Shown piece after piece: positions 32,729-42,183 of a stretch of DNA of 64,000 nt (positions within the stretch are counted from its first letter, which is position 1; each line of letters begins with the position of its first letter). A model generated the notes under the pieces. That model searched no databases, was not told the origin of the DNA, and worked only from the letters and a program-made list of their open reading frames with translations. Source of the stretch: Methanooceanicella nereidis (GTDB lineage Archaea > Halobacteriota > Methanocellia > Methanocellales > Methanocellaceae); NCBI RefSeq assembly GCF_021023085.1, contig NZ_PGCK01000005.1:1-64000 (forward strand), read 5' to 3'. A program made the position numbers and the translations under genes.

Positions 32729-33175
32729 CTAATCCTGCTTTCTCGGGACATGTACCATGATGACCGGGCATTGAGCCTCCACCAGCACAGCGTTCGCGAC
32801 GCTGCCCAGTACAAGCTGTTTCAACATGGTCCTTCCTCTGTGCCCGATAATAATGGCATCATAATTAGCGCTGTTATATTCATATATTATTTGCCCGGCT
32901 ATGTCGTCTGATTCGACGACCTTCATCGAAGGCTTTATATTGAACTTGCCCAGCATTTCCATGCACCGCTCAAACATCTCCGACTCCTTTTCGATAAGCG
33001 GGAGAGAAAAAAGCTTGTCTTCAGTGATAATATCGGTCACGACACTCTCGGGAGGCTTACGTACATGGAATAAAGTGACACGGGCATTACATGAAGATGC
33101 GATGACACCGGCCACATTTATTGCTCCGAAACTCTGCTCGGAGCCATCAACGGGGACCAGGATATTCTTATACAC
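32729..33175 (-). CDS. universal stress protein (UspA)
   Basis: A 148-aa USP domain protein starting YKNILVPVDGSEQSFGAI. The ATP-binding loop G-x2-G-x9-G-S/T is GHRGRTMLKQLVLGSVANAV, so nucleotide binding is expected. The chosen GTG start at 33175 (reading VYKNILV) fits the family; a TTG at 33196 would add seven hydrophobic residues. Soluble, stress-related signalling. It is divergent from the YhfC gene. Confidence 0.9.
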   Translation of the reverse strand: MYKNILVPVDGSEQSFGAINVAGVIASSCNARVTLFHVRKPPESVVTDIITEDKLFSLPLIEKESEMFERCMEMLGKFNIKPSMKVVESDDIAGQIIYEYNSANYDAIIIGHRGRTMLKQLVLGSVANAVLVEAQCPVIMVHVPRKQD

Positions 33176-33272
33176 ATTAAAAAGATACAATATCAATAAA
33201 TTTAAAGTTTAACTGTATACAAGTGTGTGAAAATTAAGATATCTTGAAGAAAATAGGTATGGAGCATATCAT

Positions 33273-34037
33273 ATGGTCAGCGTGTTAAACCTGTTATCCG
33301 GGGCCGGAATGGTCACGGTGGGCGTGGCGGCGATCGCTTACTGGTATCTGAAAAAGAAGCCCGGCCTGGAGTATTTCTTTTATGGCGGAATTTTTTGGGC
33401 GATAGCTATCGGCATAAAGCTCGCCATGGACCTGACGATCTCACAGCCTTTACAAAAATTTTTGCTGGCCAATATGAGCATTCTTCCTTTCCTGATACTG
33501 ATATCATTATATGTGGGCGTAAGGACGGGATTGTTCGAGAGCGGTATCACGTACATAGTGGTTAAGATGACAAAGCTATCGAAGATGAACTTTAATGAGG
33601 CGATAGCTGTGGGGATAGGGTTCGGCGGCGCAGAGGCTATCGTTTTAGGCCTATTATCAATGCTGTCCATAATGACATATATCCTGATGCCCGATCTTGT
33701 CAGCACGCTTTCCGCAGAGGTTCAGGACCAATTTTCATTAAAGTATATGCCCCTTCCAATAATTGAGAGAACCTTCACGCTATTATGCCACGTGTTTGCG
33801 ACGCTGCTCGCAATATATGCTGTAAAGCTGAACGACCTGAGATGGCTGGGCGTCTCCGTCTTATTTAAGACAGCCCTTGATGCCGTGATACCTATAGCGG
33901 GTTATTATTTAACGGGGTTCTCCGGGACAGTGCTCATTGAAGGGTATGTGGTATTGCTCGGAATTCTGGCCTACATCGGTACGATATGGTTTAAAAATAA
34001 GTATGTGGCTGGTGAAAGAGACGCATATAAAGCCTGA
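33273..34037 (+). CDS. YhfC-family intramembrane protease-like protein
   Basis: A 254-aa protein with about seven transmembrane helices. GIGFGGAEAIVLGLLSML and LPIIERTFTLLCHVFATLLA carry the conserved Glu, Glu-Arg and His of the YhfC family, grouped with CAAX-type (Abi) intramembrane proteases. Whether it is a protease is an inference from those residues. The ATG follows GGAG. It overlaps the next gene by 35 bases, so both are co-transcribed. Confidence 0.82.
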   Translation: MVSVLNLLSGAGMVTVGVAAIAYWYLKKKPGLEYFFYGGIFWAIAIGIKLAMDLTISQPLQKFLLANMSILPFLILISLYVGVRTGLFESGITYIVVKMTKLSKMNFNEAIAVGIGFGGAEAIVLGLLSMLSIMTYILMPDLVSTLSAEVQDQFSLKYMPLPIIERTFTLLCHVFATLLAIYAVKLNDLRWLGVSVLFKTALDAVIPIAGYYLTGFSGTVLIEGYVVLLGILAYIGTIWFKNKYVAGERDAYKA

Positions 34038-34599
34038 GATAAGGGTACTGGGAATTGATGACTCCCCGCTCGTCTCGGATAAGATCATGATCGTAGGAGC
34101 GATAATGCGGGGAGGCGAATGGCTTGAAGGAGTTCTGAGAACTGACATAACCAGGGATGGGTTTGATGCCACGGTCAGGCTATCCGAGATGATATGCGGG
34201 AGCAAACACTACGGCCAGATAAGAGCTGTCATGCTAAATGGTATCACTTTTGGCGGTTTTAATATCGTGGACTTGCGAGAGCTATACGAAAGGACCCGTC
34301 TGCCGGTGATAGTTATCATGAGAGAGATGCCCGATATGGAAAAAATAAAGGAGGCGCTAAAAAACCTGTCGGATCCTGAGGGAAGATACGAAATGATCAC
34401 CCGGGCAGGGAATATCATAAAAGTGCAAACCATCAAGCGAGGTAAGCCGATATTTATACAGGCGTACGGTATTGAGGCACAGGATGCGGCCAATATCGTA
34501 CAGGCCACCTCAATTCATAGTCGAATACCCGAGCCGATAAGAGTAGCTCACATAATAGCCACAGGAGTTATCCTGGGAGAGTCAAAAAAGAGGGCATGA
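34003..34599 (+). CDS. DUF99 (UPF0215) protein
   Basis: A 198-aa archaeal DUF99 protein. Family motifs are RVLGIDDSPLVSDKIMIVG, VMLNGITFGGFNIVDLRELY and RLPVIVIMRE. The fold is related to endonuclease V (RNase H-like), and the DD in GIDDSP matches its first catalytic aspartate. No nuclease activity has been assigned. The start is the ATG at 34003, or GTG at 34012; an ORF extending to 33937 would run deep into YhfC and is rejected. It ends ten bases before the convergent gene. Confidence 0.88.
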   Translation: MWLVKETHIKPEIRVLGIDDSPLVSDKIMIVGAIMRGGEWLEGVLRTDITRDGFDATVRLSEMICGSKHYGQIRAVMLNGITFGGFNIVDLRELYERTRLPVIVIMREMPDMEKIKEALKNLSDPEGRYEMITRAGNIIKVQTIKRGKPIFIQAYGIEAQDAANIVQATSIHSRIPEPIRVAHIIATGVILGESKKRA

Positions 34600-34608
34600 T
34601 AGCCCGGC

Positions 34609-35019
34609 TCAATTGCTGAACCAGTTCCATTTCTTTCCATAAAATAACAGGTATAGAGGCATTACGACAAACGGCAGCAGGACCAGTGTCCCGAAATAAT
34701 TGAACAGGTTGCCGCTCTCGTATAGAAGATATAATGCAGTTATTGTCGTACCTGCGAGTATGCTGGCCGTGACTAAGGATAGCATAACTCCAAGCCGGTC
34801 AAAGAACTCATAATAATAGTGCCTCATGATGGCCATATTCCCTATACCGCTCAACTCGTTAAGCTGCTGAGGCGTAAGGTTTTCCTTATCGATGAAGTCC
34901 GATAGCTCAACGAGGCGGGATACGACCTCTTCCGGCGTGTTCGCCTTTCTGATGTCCTTGAACACGACATCTACTTTGTTCTTTATTTCATCTCTTGTTA
35001 TCTTATCGATGCTCGACAT
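34609..35019 (-). CDS. two-helix membrane hypothetical protein
   Basis: A 136-aa protein: an acidic N-terminal helical region of about 75 residues, then two transmembrane helices (MLSLVTASILAGTTITALYL and FGTLVLLPFVVMPLYLLFY) and a short tail. No family is recognised. The ATG is clear. It is convergent with DUF99 at ten bases. Confidence 0.65.
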   Translation of the reverse strand: MSSIDKITRDEIKNKVDVVFKDIRKANTPEEVVSRLVELSDFIDKENLTPQQLNELSGIGNMAIMRHYYYEFFDRLGVMLSLVTASILAGTTITALYLLYESGNLFNYFGTLVLLPFVVMPLYLLFYGKKWNWFSN

Positions 35020-35235
35020 CCAAATGCATATTGAATAAAAACATATAAAAGCATATTGTTACAAAAAAGTAGTTATAAAAAGAGATAGCTTTTAGCTAAA
35101 GCAAGCCGAAAAAAATCCCGAGGGACGTGCGTTAAGGCTGCTTCCTGAGAAAAATCGTACAATAATAAAAATGCCTCGCGTTTCCCGATAGTTCATAATT
35201 TTTATAGGTTATGGGAGAGATGTATATATGATCTT

Positions 35236-36474
35236 ATGTCAACTTTTACATCAACAGTAGCGAAAAAGATAATGCTTATTGTACTGGATGGCGCATCGGA
35301 CAGGCCTGTTGACGGCGCCACGCCGATGTCACGCGCAAAGACGCCAAATCTTGACAGGCTTGCTGCCGAGGGAATAAACGGCATAATGGACACGATATCC
35401 CCTGGCGTCAGGCCGGGCTCGGATACATCCCATCTCGCATTACTGGGTTATGATCCGTATGAGTACTATACGGGCAGAGGACCGTTCGAAGCGGCAGGTG
35501 TCGGCATAGAGGTAAAAGGCGGCGACATCGCTTTCAGGTGTAACTTCGCGACGGTAGAGGATGGCGTCGTTACAGACAGAAGGGCTGGAAGAATAAAGGA
35601 AACAGATGAACTGGAGAAAACCATATCTGAAAAGGTAAAAGTCCCCGGAGTGGAGATCATATTCAAGAGATCTACAGGGCACAGGGCAGCTCTCGTGTTG
35701 AGAGGAAAGGGACTTTCTGCTGACATAACCGACACGGACCCGAAGAAAGAAGGTTCGCCCATAAAAGAATGCCACGCCACGAATGATTCGCCTGAGGCAA
35801 AAAGGACCGCAGAAATAGTCAATAGCGTATCAAAGCAGGTCGTCGAAGCCCTTGACAGTCACCCGATAAATGTCGAGAGGAGAAAAAACGGGCTTCCAGC
35901 CGGTAACTCGATACTCATAAGGGGCGCGGGCATGGTACCTCACATACCGGACTTTTACGACAGATACCATCTAAAAGGAGCCGTCGTCGCAGCCGCAGGC
36001 CTTATTATAGGCATAGGCAAGATGTGCGGCCTGGAATATCTGCCTTTAAGCGGCGAAGAGGCAAAAGTCGAAGGTTCCCAGGTGGCGGCCAAAGTAAAAA
36101 AGGCCGTAAAAGCGCTTGATACGCATGATTTCGTGCTGCTAAATATCAAGGGGGCCGACGAGGCCGGTCATGACGGGGACTTCGAAAAGAAAGTGGCTTA
36201 CATGGAAAGCGCGGACAAGGCGTTAAAGAGCGTGCTCGACCTCAAGGATACCATAGTCATAGTGACAGTGGACCACAGCACACCTGTATCCATAAAGGAC
36301 CACTCCGCAGACCCTGTACCGGTCCTGATCAACGGTGCAGGTGTCAGGGTCGATGACGTGACGCAGTACAACGAGCTCGTGGCTTACAAGGGCGGGCTAT
36401 GTCGCATCAAGGGCATGGACCTGATGCCGATAGTCCTTGACCTTATTAATTTGACCAAAAAATTTGGGGCTTAA
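35236..36474 (+). CDS. apgM: 2,3-bisphosphoglycerate-independent phosphoglycerate mutase, archaeal type
   Basis: A 412-aa metalloenzyme of the alkaline phosphatase superfamily interconverting 3- and 2-phosphoglycerate. The N-terminal metal site IMLIVLDGASDRP is followed by TPNLDRLAAEG, then GVRPGSDTSHLALLGYDP (the catalytic Ser is in SDTSH), and the C-terminal metal ligands in NIKGADEAGHDGD and TVDHSTP. This is the aPGAM form of archaea, shorter than bacterial GpmI. It works with the cupin PGI in gluconeogenesis. A terminator overlaps its 3' end. Confidence 0.94.
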   Translation: MSTFTSTVAKKIMLIVLDGASDRPVDGATPMSRAKTPNLDRLAAEGINGIMDTISPGVRPGSDTSHLALLGYDPYEYYTGRGPFEAAGVGIEVKGGDIAFRCNFATVEDGVVTDRRAGRIKETDELEKTISEKVKVPGVEIIFKRSTGHRAALVLRGKGLSADITDTDPKKEGSPIKECHATNDSPEAKRTAEIVNSVSKQVVEALDSHPINVERRKNGLPAGNSILIRGAGMVPHIPDFYDRYHLKGAVVAAAGLIIGIGKMCGLEYLPLSGEEAKVEGSQVAAKVKKAVKALDTHDFVLLNIKGADEAGHDGDFEKKVAYMESADKALKSVLDLKDTIVIVTVDHSTPVSIKDHSADPVPVLINGAGVRVDDVTQYNELVAYKGGLCRIKGMDLMPIVLDLINLTKKFGA

Positions 36475-36497
36475 GCCCCTGTAATTTTATTTTTTGG
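36466..36497 (+). terminator. apgM terminator
   Basis: The perfect palindrome GGGGCTTAAGCCCC overlaps the last codons of apgM and is followed by ATTTTATTTTTT. The gap beyond, to 36775, is AT-rich and carries the nifB promoter (TATA-like sites cannot be ranked). Confidence 0.6.
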
Positions 36498-36775
36498 CAA
36501 CATCTTTTTTCATTAGATGGCTATAATAAAATCCCTTTCAATGGAATATAAAAAAATAGCTCTTCTGTAAGCTTATATACTACCCTAAAGTATTTATTGA
36601 CTAAAATAAACTTATAATTAAGTTTTGTAAAGATATGAACATCGCAAGAAGTCGGACTGCTTTTTCCCGAAATATTTTTTAACTAAATGCGATGTACAGT
36701 ATTGGTATAGTAAAATAGATTAAGCGTAACGAAAATACTAATCATAGAGTATAACCTGAATTAATGGAGATTGAC

Positions 36776-37669
36776 ATGGAAGAATTAAAAGTATACCAGG
36801 GTCCGAAGTCAAAATTCTCGCATATGACCTCTGCTCACCCGTGTTTTAACGAAAAAGCCCATTTTTCTACGGCAAGGATACACCTCCCCGTTGCCCCAAA
36901 ATGTAACATTCAATGTAATTTCTGTACAAGAAAGATAGATAAGTGCGAGCACCGCCCCGGAGTATCCTCGGGAGTGATGACACCGCAGGAGGCCGCGGAC
37001 AGAGTAGACCAGGCAGTAAAAGAGGTCGAGAACCTGAGAGTCGTAGGAGTCGCCGGACCCGGTGAAGCCCTTGCGAACGAGGAGACTATCGAGACCTTTA
37101 AGCTTGTTCACCAGAGACACCCGAACCTGATCAAGTGTGTGGCCACGAACGGCCTTTATCTTGCAGAGAAAGTAGATGACCTTGTTAAGGTCGGGATCAA
37201 CAGCGTCACTGTCACTATTAACGCCATTGACCCGGCGGTCGGCGCAAAGATCTACTCCTGGATAAGGTACCACAATAAGACCTATCGCGGAGAGGAAGGC
37301 GCAAAGCTCCTCATCGAGAACCAGATCAAAGGAGTGGAAGCCGCAGTCAAGGCCGGCTTTATAGTCAAGGTAAACACCGTGCTTATACCTGAGATAAACG
37401 CGGAACAGATCGAGCCTATCGCGAAGATGGCGGCCGAGAAGGGCGCCATACTGATGAACATCATACCGATGATCCCGCTCTACAAGTTCGCCGGAATGAA
37501 AGCTCCGGAATGCTCGGACCTTGAAAAGGCAAGGGCAACAGCTGAAAAGTACCTGCCACAGTTCAGGCTTTGCAAGCAGTGCCGTGCGGACGCGTGCGGA
37601 GTACCGGGCAAGGAAGAGTCCATATCGCCCGCGCAGCGTGTCGCCAGAGGCGAATACTACCACGCATAA
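36776..37669 (+). CDS. nifB: NifB-type radical SAM protein, short form
   Basis: A 297-aa radical SAM enzyme. The NifB hallmark HPCFNEKAHFSTARIHLPVA is followed by the SAM cluster motif CNIQCNFC and then CEHRPGVSS. Later cysteines in LCKQCRADACGVPG match ligands of the K-clusters. NifB builds the NifB-co carbide cluster for nitrogenase. This form lacks the C-terminal NifX domain, as in methanogens. Other nif genes are not in the window. GGAG six bases upstream supports the ATG at 36776 over that at 36764. Confidence 0.92.
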   Translation: MEELKVYQGPKSKFSHMTSAHPCFNEKAHFSTARIHLPVAPKCNIQCNFCTRKIDKCEHRPGVSSGVMTPQEAADRVDQAVKEVENLRVVGVAGPGEALANEETIETFKLVHQRHPNLIKCVATNGLYLAEKVDDLVKVGINSVTVTINAIDPAVGAKIYSWIRYHNKTYRGEEGAKLLIENQIKGVEAAVKAGFIVKVNTVLIPEINAEQIEPIAKMAAEKGAILMNIIPMIPLYKFAGMKAPECSDLEKARATAEKYLPQFRLCKQCRADACGVPGKEESISPAQRVARGEYYHA

Positions 37670-37675
37670 GCGGAT

Positions 37676-37700
37676 AGTGCCCAACATGGGCACTTTTTTA
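37676..37700 (+). terminator. nifB terminator
   Basis: A stem AGTGCCC/GGGCACT with a five-base loop, followed by six T, just after the nifB stop. Confidence 0.75.
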
Positions 37701-37730
37701 CTCTTTTTAAAACCCTTTATGAAGTTCTGT

Positions 37731-37893
37731 TACACCACAAAGGAACACAAAGGACACGATTTTTTCACCACTAAGGGCTCAAATGTGAGTAAGGTTCACA
37801 AAAATTTTTTTTAAATATATGATAATTCTTCTGAAAAAGTCCTTTGTGTACCCTTGTGTGCCTTTGTGCGCTTAGTGGTGAAAAAATCGTGGA
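37731..37893. repeat. family 2 inverted repeat, copy 3
   Basis: Left arm with ACCACAAAGGAACACAAAGG and TTTTTCACCACTAAGGGCTC; right arm with CCTTTGTGTACCCTTGTGTG and GCGCTTAGTGGTGAAAAAAT. The AT-rich centre contains TTCTGAAAAAGTCC, also found in the 43.4-kb copy in reverse. It lies between nifB (+) and the pyrophosphatase gene (-), convergent. No ORF. Confidence 0.85.
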
Positions 37894-37940
37894 TACTGAT
37901 TGTCTTTGTAATTATTTAATCAAAACTGAAAATCTATAAA

Positions 37941-37977
37941 TTAAAAAAAATTAAGGGGGTTGGGTTTTTCACCCAAC
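37941..37977 (-). terminator. hppA terminator
   Basis: On the minus strand GTTGGGT and ACCCAAC form a seven-base stem right after the stop, followed by AATTTTTTTT. Confidence 0.7.
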
Positions 37978-40038
37978 TTATTTTAACAGGTAGTATGTGG
38001 ATATCAGGCCGATGAATATCAGCGATACTGTGTTCATGACCTTGATAAGGGCGTTCAGCGCAGGGCCTGCGGTGTCCTTGTACGGGTCGCCTACAGTGTC
38101 GCCTACTACTGCCGCCTTGTGGGCATCGCTGCCCTTGCCGCCATAGTTGCCTGTCTCTATGTACTTCTTACCGTTATCCCATGCGGCACCGCCGGAAGTC
38201 ATGTGAATAGCCAGCAGCAGACCGGTTACGATAACACCAAGAAGTAAACCGCTTAATGCTGCAGGACCGAGTACGAATCCTACGATAAGCGGAGCGATGA
38301 CCGCGAGAATACCCGGAGCAGCCATCTGCTTGAGCGCTGCCAGAGTGACTATGTCAACACACTTTCCATAGTCCGGCTTTGCCTTTCCTTCCATGATGCC
38401 CGGTATCTCTTTAAACTGACGCCTGACCTCGCTGACAATGGCGAAGGCTGCCTTTCCTACTGCCTGCATACAGAATGCGCTGAACAGGAACGGTAGTGCT
38501 CCTCCAATGAACAGTCCGATGAGGACTATTGGCTGATCGATCGAAAGGTCGAGGAGCTCTCCGCCCGGGATCTCAGCCTTGAACGCTGCGAACAGCGCCA
38601 GTGCCGCGAGTGCCGCCGAGCCGATAGCATAACCTTTAGTGACCGCCTTGGTCGTGTTGCCTACTGCGTCAAGCGCATCGGTGATCTTCCTGACTTCGGA
38701 CGGCAGGTCTGCCATTTCGGCTATACCGCCTGCGTTGTCAGTGATCGGGCCGTAGGAGTCTACAGCGACGATTATGCCTGTGACGGATAACATTGCCATT
38801 GCGGCGATCGCTATACCGTATAAGCCTGCGAACTGGTATGCGAGGAATATGCCTATGATGATGACAAGCACCGGAAGTGCGGTTGCCTCAAGGCCCATCG
38901 CGATACCGGTAATGATGTTCGTTCCTGCGCCTGTCTGTGACGACTTTGCGACCTCTTTGACCGGCCTGTGATCGGTACCGGTGTAGTATTCGGTGATCAC
39001 TACCATTGAGGCCATGACGCCGAGACCTACAAGCGACGAGAGGAAGATGCCCCAGTTGCCGTCAAGAAGTATCTCGGTCGCAAGGAAGAACAATCCGATA
39101 GATATGATGGTCGACGCGATAAGTCCCTTATACAGGGCGCCCATGATCTTTTTGCTGGAGCCAAGCCTTACGAAGAACACACCGATGATCGATGCGAATA
39201 TGGCCATGGCGCCGAGAAGAAGCGGGTAGGTCGCAAGGTTCTCCGCAGCTGCTGCGGATAATCCTATGTTAGCGATAAGATAGTTCTGTATCTCAGGGAA
39301 GCTTCCCAGTAAGATCGCTGCGAGCCCCGTTACGACGTATGTCTCGAACAGGTCGGCACCCATGCCGGCGCAGTCGCCTACGTTGTCACCGACGTTGTCT
39401 GCGATGACAGCGGGGTTCCTCGGGTCATCCTCGGGGATGCCTGCCTCGACCTTGCCTACAAGGTCAGCGCCTACATCTGCCGCCTTTGTGAAAATGCCTC
39501 CGCCTACCCTGGCGAATAAGCTGATAAGGCTCGCACCGAAACCAAGTCCTATGAGAGGAGCGAGGTTCATCTCAGAGCCTGCGGGGGTAAGGAAGTTGGC
39601 GATAAGGATGTAAAAACCGCTAATGCCAATAAGACCAAGACCTACGACAGCAAGACCGGTGACCGCTCCGCCTTTGAAAGCGACCGATAATGCCTTGTCA
39701 AGCCCGGATTTTGCCGCTTCGGCGGTCCTGACGTTTGCCCTGACCGATATGTTCATGCCGATATAACCGGCAACAGCGGACAGTACAGCGCCCACAAGGA
39801 AGCCTATGGCGACCCAGACGCCGATAAATACGCCTAATATGATAGCGAGCACTATCGCAAATATGCCGATGGTAGTGTACTGTCTGTTCAAGTATGCCAT
39901 CGCGCCTTCCTGCACCGCGCCGGATATTTCCTTCATCCTCTGGGAACCTGCATTCTCCTTGAGGACTGCATATGCAAGGTAACCGGCAAATACCAATGCA
40001 AGAGCACCTGCGATCGGTGCCAGAATGGTATAATCCAT
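37978..40038 (-). CDS. hppA: membrane-bound proton-translocating pyrophosphatase
   Basis: A 686-aa polytopic enzyme (about 16 helices) coupling PPi hydrolysis to ion pumping. The catalytic loop [20 protein letters not shown] and [19 protein letters not shown] bind Mg-PPi. The C-terminal [20 protein letters not shown] is also conserved. The determinant region reads [18 protein letters not shown]; Lys at the position where K+-dependent enzymes have Ala indicates a K+-independent, thus proton-pumping, type. A GGAGGA motif precedes the ATG. A 22-bp palindrome about 105 bp upstream may be an operator. It recovers energy from biosynthetic PPi. Confidence 0.95.
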   Translation of the reverse strand: MDYTILAPIAGALALVFAGYLAYAVLKENAGSQRMKEISGAVQEGAMAYLNRQYTTIGIFAIVLAIILGVFIGVWVAIGFLVGAVLSAVAGYIGMNISVRANVRTAEAAKSGLDKALSVAFKGGAVTGLAVVGLGLIGISGFYILIANFLTPAGSEMNLAPLIGLGFGASLISLFARVGGGIFTKAADVGADLVGKVEAGIPEDDPRNPAVIADNVGDNVGDCAGMGADLFETYVVTGLAAILLGSFPEIQNYLIANIGLSAAAAENLATYPLLLGAMAIFASIIGVFFVRLGSSKKIMGALYKGLIASTIISIGLFFLATEILLDGNWGIFLSSLVGLGVMASMVVITEYYTGTDHRPVKEVAKSSQTGAGTNIITGIAMGLEATALPVLVIIIGIFLAYQFAGLYGIAIAAMAMLSVTGIIVAVDSYGPITDNAGGIAEMADLPSEVRKITDALDAVGNTTKAVTKGYAIGSAALAALALFAAFKAEIPGGELLDLSIDQPIVLIGLFIGGALPFLFSAFCMQAVGKAAFAIVSEVRRQFKEIPGIMEGKAKPDYGKCVDIVTLAALKQMAAPGILAVIAPLIVGFVLGPAALSGLLLGVIVTGLLLAIHMTSGGAAWDNGKKYIETGNYGGKGSDAHKAAVVGDTVGDPYKDTAGPALNALIKVMNTVSLIFIGLISTYYLLK

Positions 40039-40143
40039 GTAGATTTATCCTCCTATGAAATTTATATGATCGATCAACCACCATATAGCAACATGGTAAA
40101 CCGAGACATTGATTCCCGGACCGTTTTTTTAAGAGCCTGTGTA

Positions 40144-40165
40144 AGATTGTGATAGATCACAATCT
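40144..40165. promoter_or_regulatory. 22-bp palindrome upstream of hppA, candidate operator
   Basis: AGATTGTGAT and ATCACAATCT are perfect inverted 10-mers with an AG spacer. It lies about 105 bases upstream of the hppA ATG and about 108 bases past the stop of the gene at 40273. Symmetry, size and position fit a dimeric repressor or activator site. No second copy was seen in the window by eye. Confidence 0.5.
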
Positions 40166-40272
40166 ACAATTTACATGAATGGTGATACTTGGTATTAGTA
40201 ATAATAGTACATATTTATAACATTTACTGCTTAACAGCCGATAATATCCAAAATGAGCGCTAAAAATGAGTC

Positions 40273-41445
40273 TCAGGCTTTTATACCCAGAGTACTGCCA
40301 GTATCCAGAGATAGGCGCTTTCTAAGCTTTTGCGGGAGTATCACTGAACTGCCCTCTTCTTTGTATACCGGGACTCGCTCCAGTTTAACAGGGTATTTTT
40401 TTCCGCCGGGAATGATAAGATATGCGTTAGCAGATTCTTGCACGCCGAGAGACCTCAATGCCTTCTCGTCGACCCATGCTATATTGCGTTCCTCCAGCGT
40501 TTCGAGTGTCCGGTACTTTGACCTGTGCTTAATGTTCAATGCCTTATCTTCGCTTGATACGACTTTTAGTTCGATCAGCTTTTCCACCTGCACTTCTTTT
40601 TGCCCTGCGGCGATCTTTTTAGGGGCAGGCTTCTTTATTCCGCTTACCGGAGCCTCGACTGATGTCACGGCTTTTTCTTTTGGTGCCTGTAAGGGGGCAA
40701 TATCAGCCTTTACTTCAACCGGCTTAACAGTGACTTTTTCTACCGGAGCCTTGATCTTCATCGCTTCTTCAGGCCTGGCCTCGACGGGGGTCGATGGCGC
40801 AGCGGCTTTTGGCCCCTTAAAGAAGGCTTCCGGAGAAAGGGCTTCAATGGTGGTCGGCACTTCTTTCTCATGCCTGGCCGCCTCTATAAAGTATATCTTT
40901 GCAGATACGCTCTTCCCGGAATAGGACGATTCCATCGTACTTAGCGCTTCCTCTCCCGATAGCTTCTCGTCTCCGGCAGAGTAAGAGGAGCTTAGAACTA
41001 TGCCCGAGCTCATATACATATATCCTTTAGACCGGCTATCTTCCAGTTTCAGTATACAGGAATTGCGCTCTTTCCTGATGTTCTTTATAAGCGATTTAAG
41101 GGAAATATACTCGCCAAGCTCCGTTTCGGTCATCGACACTAATTTTCCATTCAGGAAAAGGTCCAGGATGTTCTTCGAAAGCTCATATGCGGACATGACG
41201 CCGTCTGAAACAATGGCTTTATTCTCTACCGGCTCAACGTACTTTGCACCCATGCTCATCCACCGGTTAGATTCCTCAAGCGCGGTCATCGCTTCTCCGC
41301 CTGAGTAAAATATCATAGCCTCGAAATCAGAAAATATGATATGGACGCACCCGTTGAACCCGGACGCCCTTAGCTCCTTCTTTCGCTTATAGTACTCTCT
41401 TGAACTGATCCCTTCGAACAAGGTCTTTTTACCGGATATCAGCAT
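40273..41445 (-). CDS. hypothetical protein with Pro/Lys-rich linker and AbrB-like tail
   Basis: A 390-aa protein of unknown function. The N-terminal ~190 residues seem to hold two related beta/alpha domains, each with a hydrophobic strand and a Ser/Gly-rich turn (GCVHIIFSDFEAMIFYSGGE and GYMYMSSGIVLSSSYSAGDE), reminiscent of DUF4388-like modules. A Pro/Ala/Lys-rich linker spans roughly 200-285. The C-terminal ~60 residues end SSVILPQKLRKRLSLDTGST, which resembles an AbrB-type swapped hairpin. GAGGT precedes the ATG. It is 11 bp behind the small membrane protein gene, in one operon with it. Confidence 0.6.
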   Translation of the reverse strand: MLISGKKTLFEGISSREYYKRKKELRASGFNGCVHIIFSDFEAMIFYSGGEAMTALEESNRWMSMGAKYVEPVENKAIVSDGVMSAYELSKNILDLFLNGKLVSMTETELGEYISLKSLIKNIRKERNSCILKLEDSRSKGYMYMSSGIVLSSSYSAGDEKLSGEEALSTMESSYSGKSVSAKIYFIEAARHEKEVPTTIEALSPEAFFKGPKAAAPSTPVEARPEEAMKIKAPVEKVTVKPVEVKADIAPLQAPKEKAVTSVEAPVSGIKKPAPKKIAAGQKEVQVEKLIELKVVSSEDKALNIKHRSKYRTLETLEERNIAWVDEKALRSLGVQESANAYLIIPGGKKYPVKLERVPVYKEEGSSVILPQKLRKRLSLDTGSTLGIKA

Positions 41446-41455
41446 GTGGAAAACC

Positions 41456-41704
41456 TCATACGGCCGTTAATATGCCTGTCGCGAAAAACAGCCCTGCGCC
41501 AGCCTGGAGCAGCAGGGAATATATTCCCGTGTCGGTACCTGTCAGGAACAAAGGTATCACGCTGGATATGAGCAGCGCTAAGAACCCCAGCCCCATAAAA
41601 ATGAACATACGGAGCTTATATGATGAGTAGAAATAGATCGAGAGCAAGACCAGGACAGCCTGTATTGCTATCACCGCATATAGCATGACCTGAGTGATTT
41701 CCAT
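41456..41704 (-). CDS. small three-helix membrane protein
   Basis: An 82-aa protein almost entirely hydrophobic, with helices around VMLYAVIAIQAVLVLLSIYF, MFIFMGLGFLALLISSVIPL and LLQAGAGLFFATGILTAV. No family is recognised. It is upstream in the operon with the 390-aa hypothetical, so the two may interact at the membrane. Confidence 0.65.
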   Translation of the reverse strand: MEITQVMLYAVIAIQAVLVLLSIYFYSSYKLRMFIFMGLGFLALLISSVIPLFLTGTDTGIYSLLLQAGAGLFFATGILTAV

Positions 41705-41787
41705 AGCGATAACCTAGAAAGTATAATATGTAATCATTTATGATACTTTCGTTGTTTGATATATACAGTTATTCTTTAGCTACCTGA

Positions 41788-42048
41788 CTACCTTATTTTT
41801 GTCCTGACCTTTTTTGTCCTGGATATCCATTTTGCGAACCGGGATATTTCGGGATGGGAAAGTATCTTCTCGATCGTGTTATATTCTTAAGCCAGCTCTT
41901 TATTGTTTATTTTTTTATGAAGATGGTCGTGGCAGGCTATGCAGACATAGATCTTATCTCCCTTTGATCCCCCTTCTTCCCTGGGCACGAGGTGATGTTC
42001 CTCCAGCGACCATTCGGGTAATTCCCTCTTACATATCTCGCATTTCAT
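41788..42048 (-). pseudogene. HNH endonuclease-like gene with in-frame TAA
   Basis: The frame starts MKCEICKRELPEWSLEEHHL and continues VPREEGGSKGDKIYVCIACH to DHLHKKINNKELA, then hits TAA (41887-41889). The same frame goes on with EYNTIEKILSHPEISRFAKW to TAG at 41788. The two CxxC pairs, the HH and the CHxxLH match the compact HNH fold. The part after the TAA looks like the conserved C-terminal tail of such proteins (NTIExxxxHPEIxxFxxWI). The TAA therefore appears to be a nonsense mutation in an 86-aa gene. A 53-aa product with the whole metal and catalytic core is still possible. Confidence 0.65.
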
Positions 42049-42183
42049 CCCAAAAAATATAGCCCTATCATTAAATTATAAATTATGTCCGGTCATAACG
42101 GCGACCTGCAAGGAAAGGGCTTTTGATATGATCGGTATCCAATAACGTTTTATGATTTTAGCGGCTATTTTCTATGAAATTCG

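Noticed and set aside
33937-34002. Longer N-terminus of the DUF99 protein
   Set aside because: The extra codons lie inside the YhfC gene and do not match the family start.
36809-37693. A 294-codon minus-strand open frame
   Set aside because: It is antisense to nifB, which has complete family motifs.
41887-41889. Pyrrolysine-type readthrough of the HNH stop
   Set aside because: The codon is TAA; pyrrolysine uses TAG.
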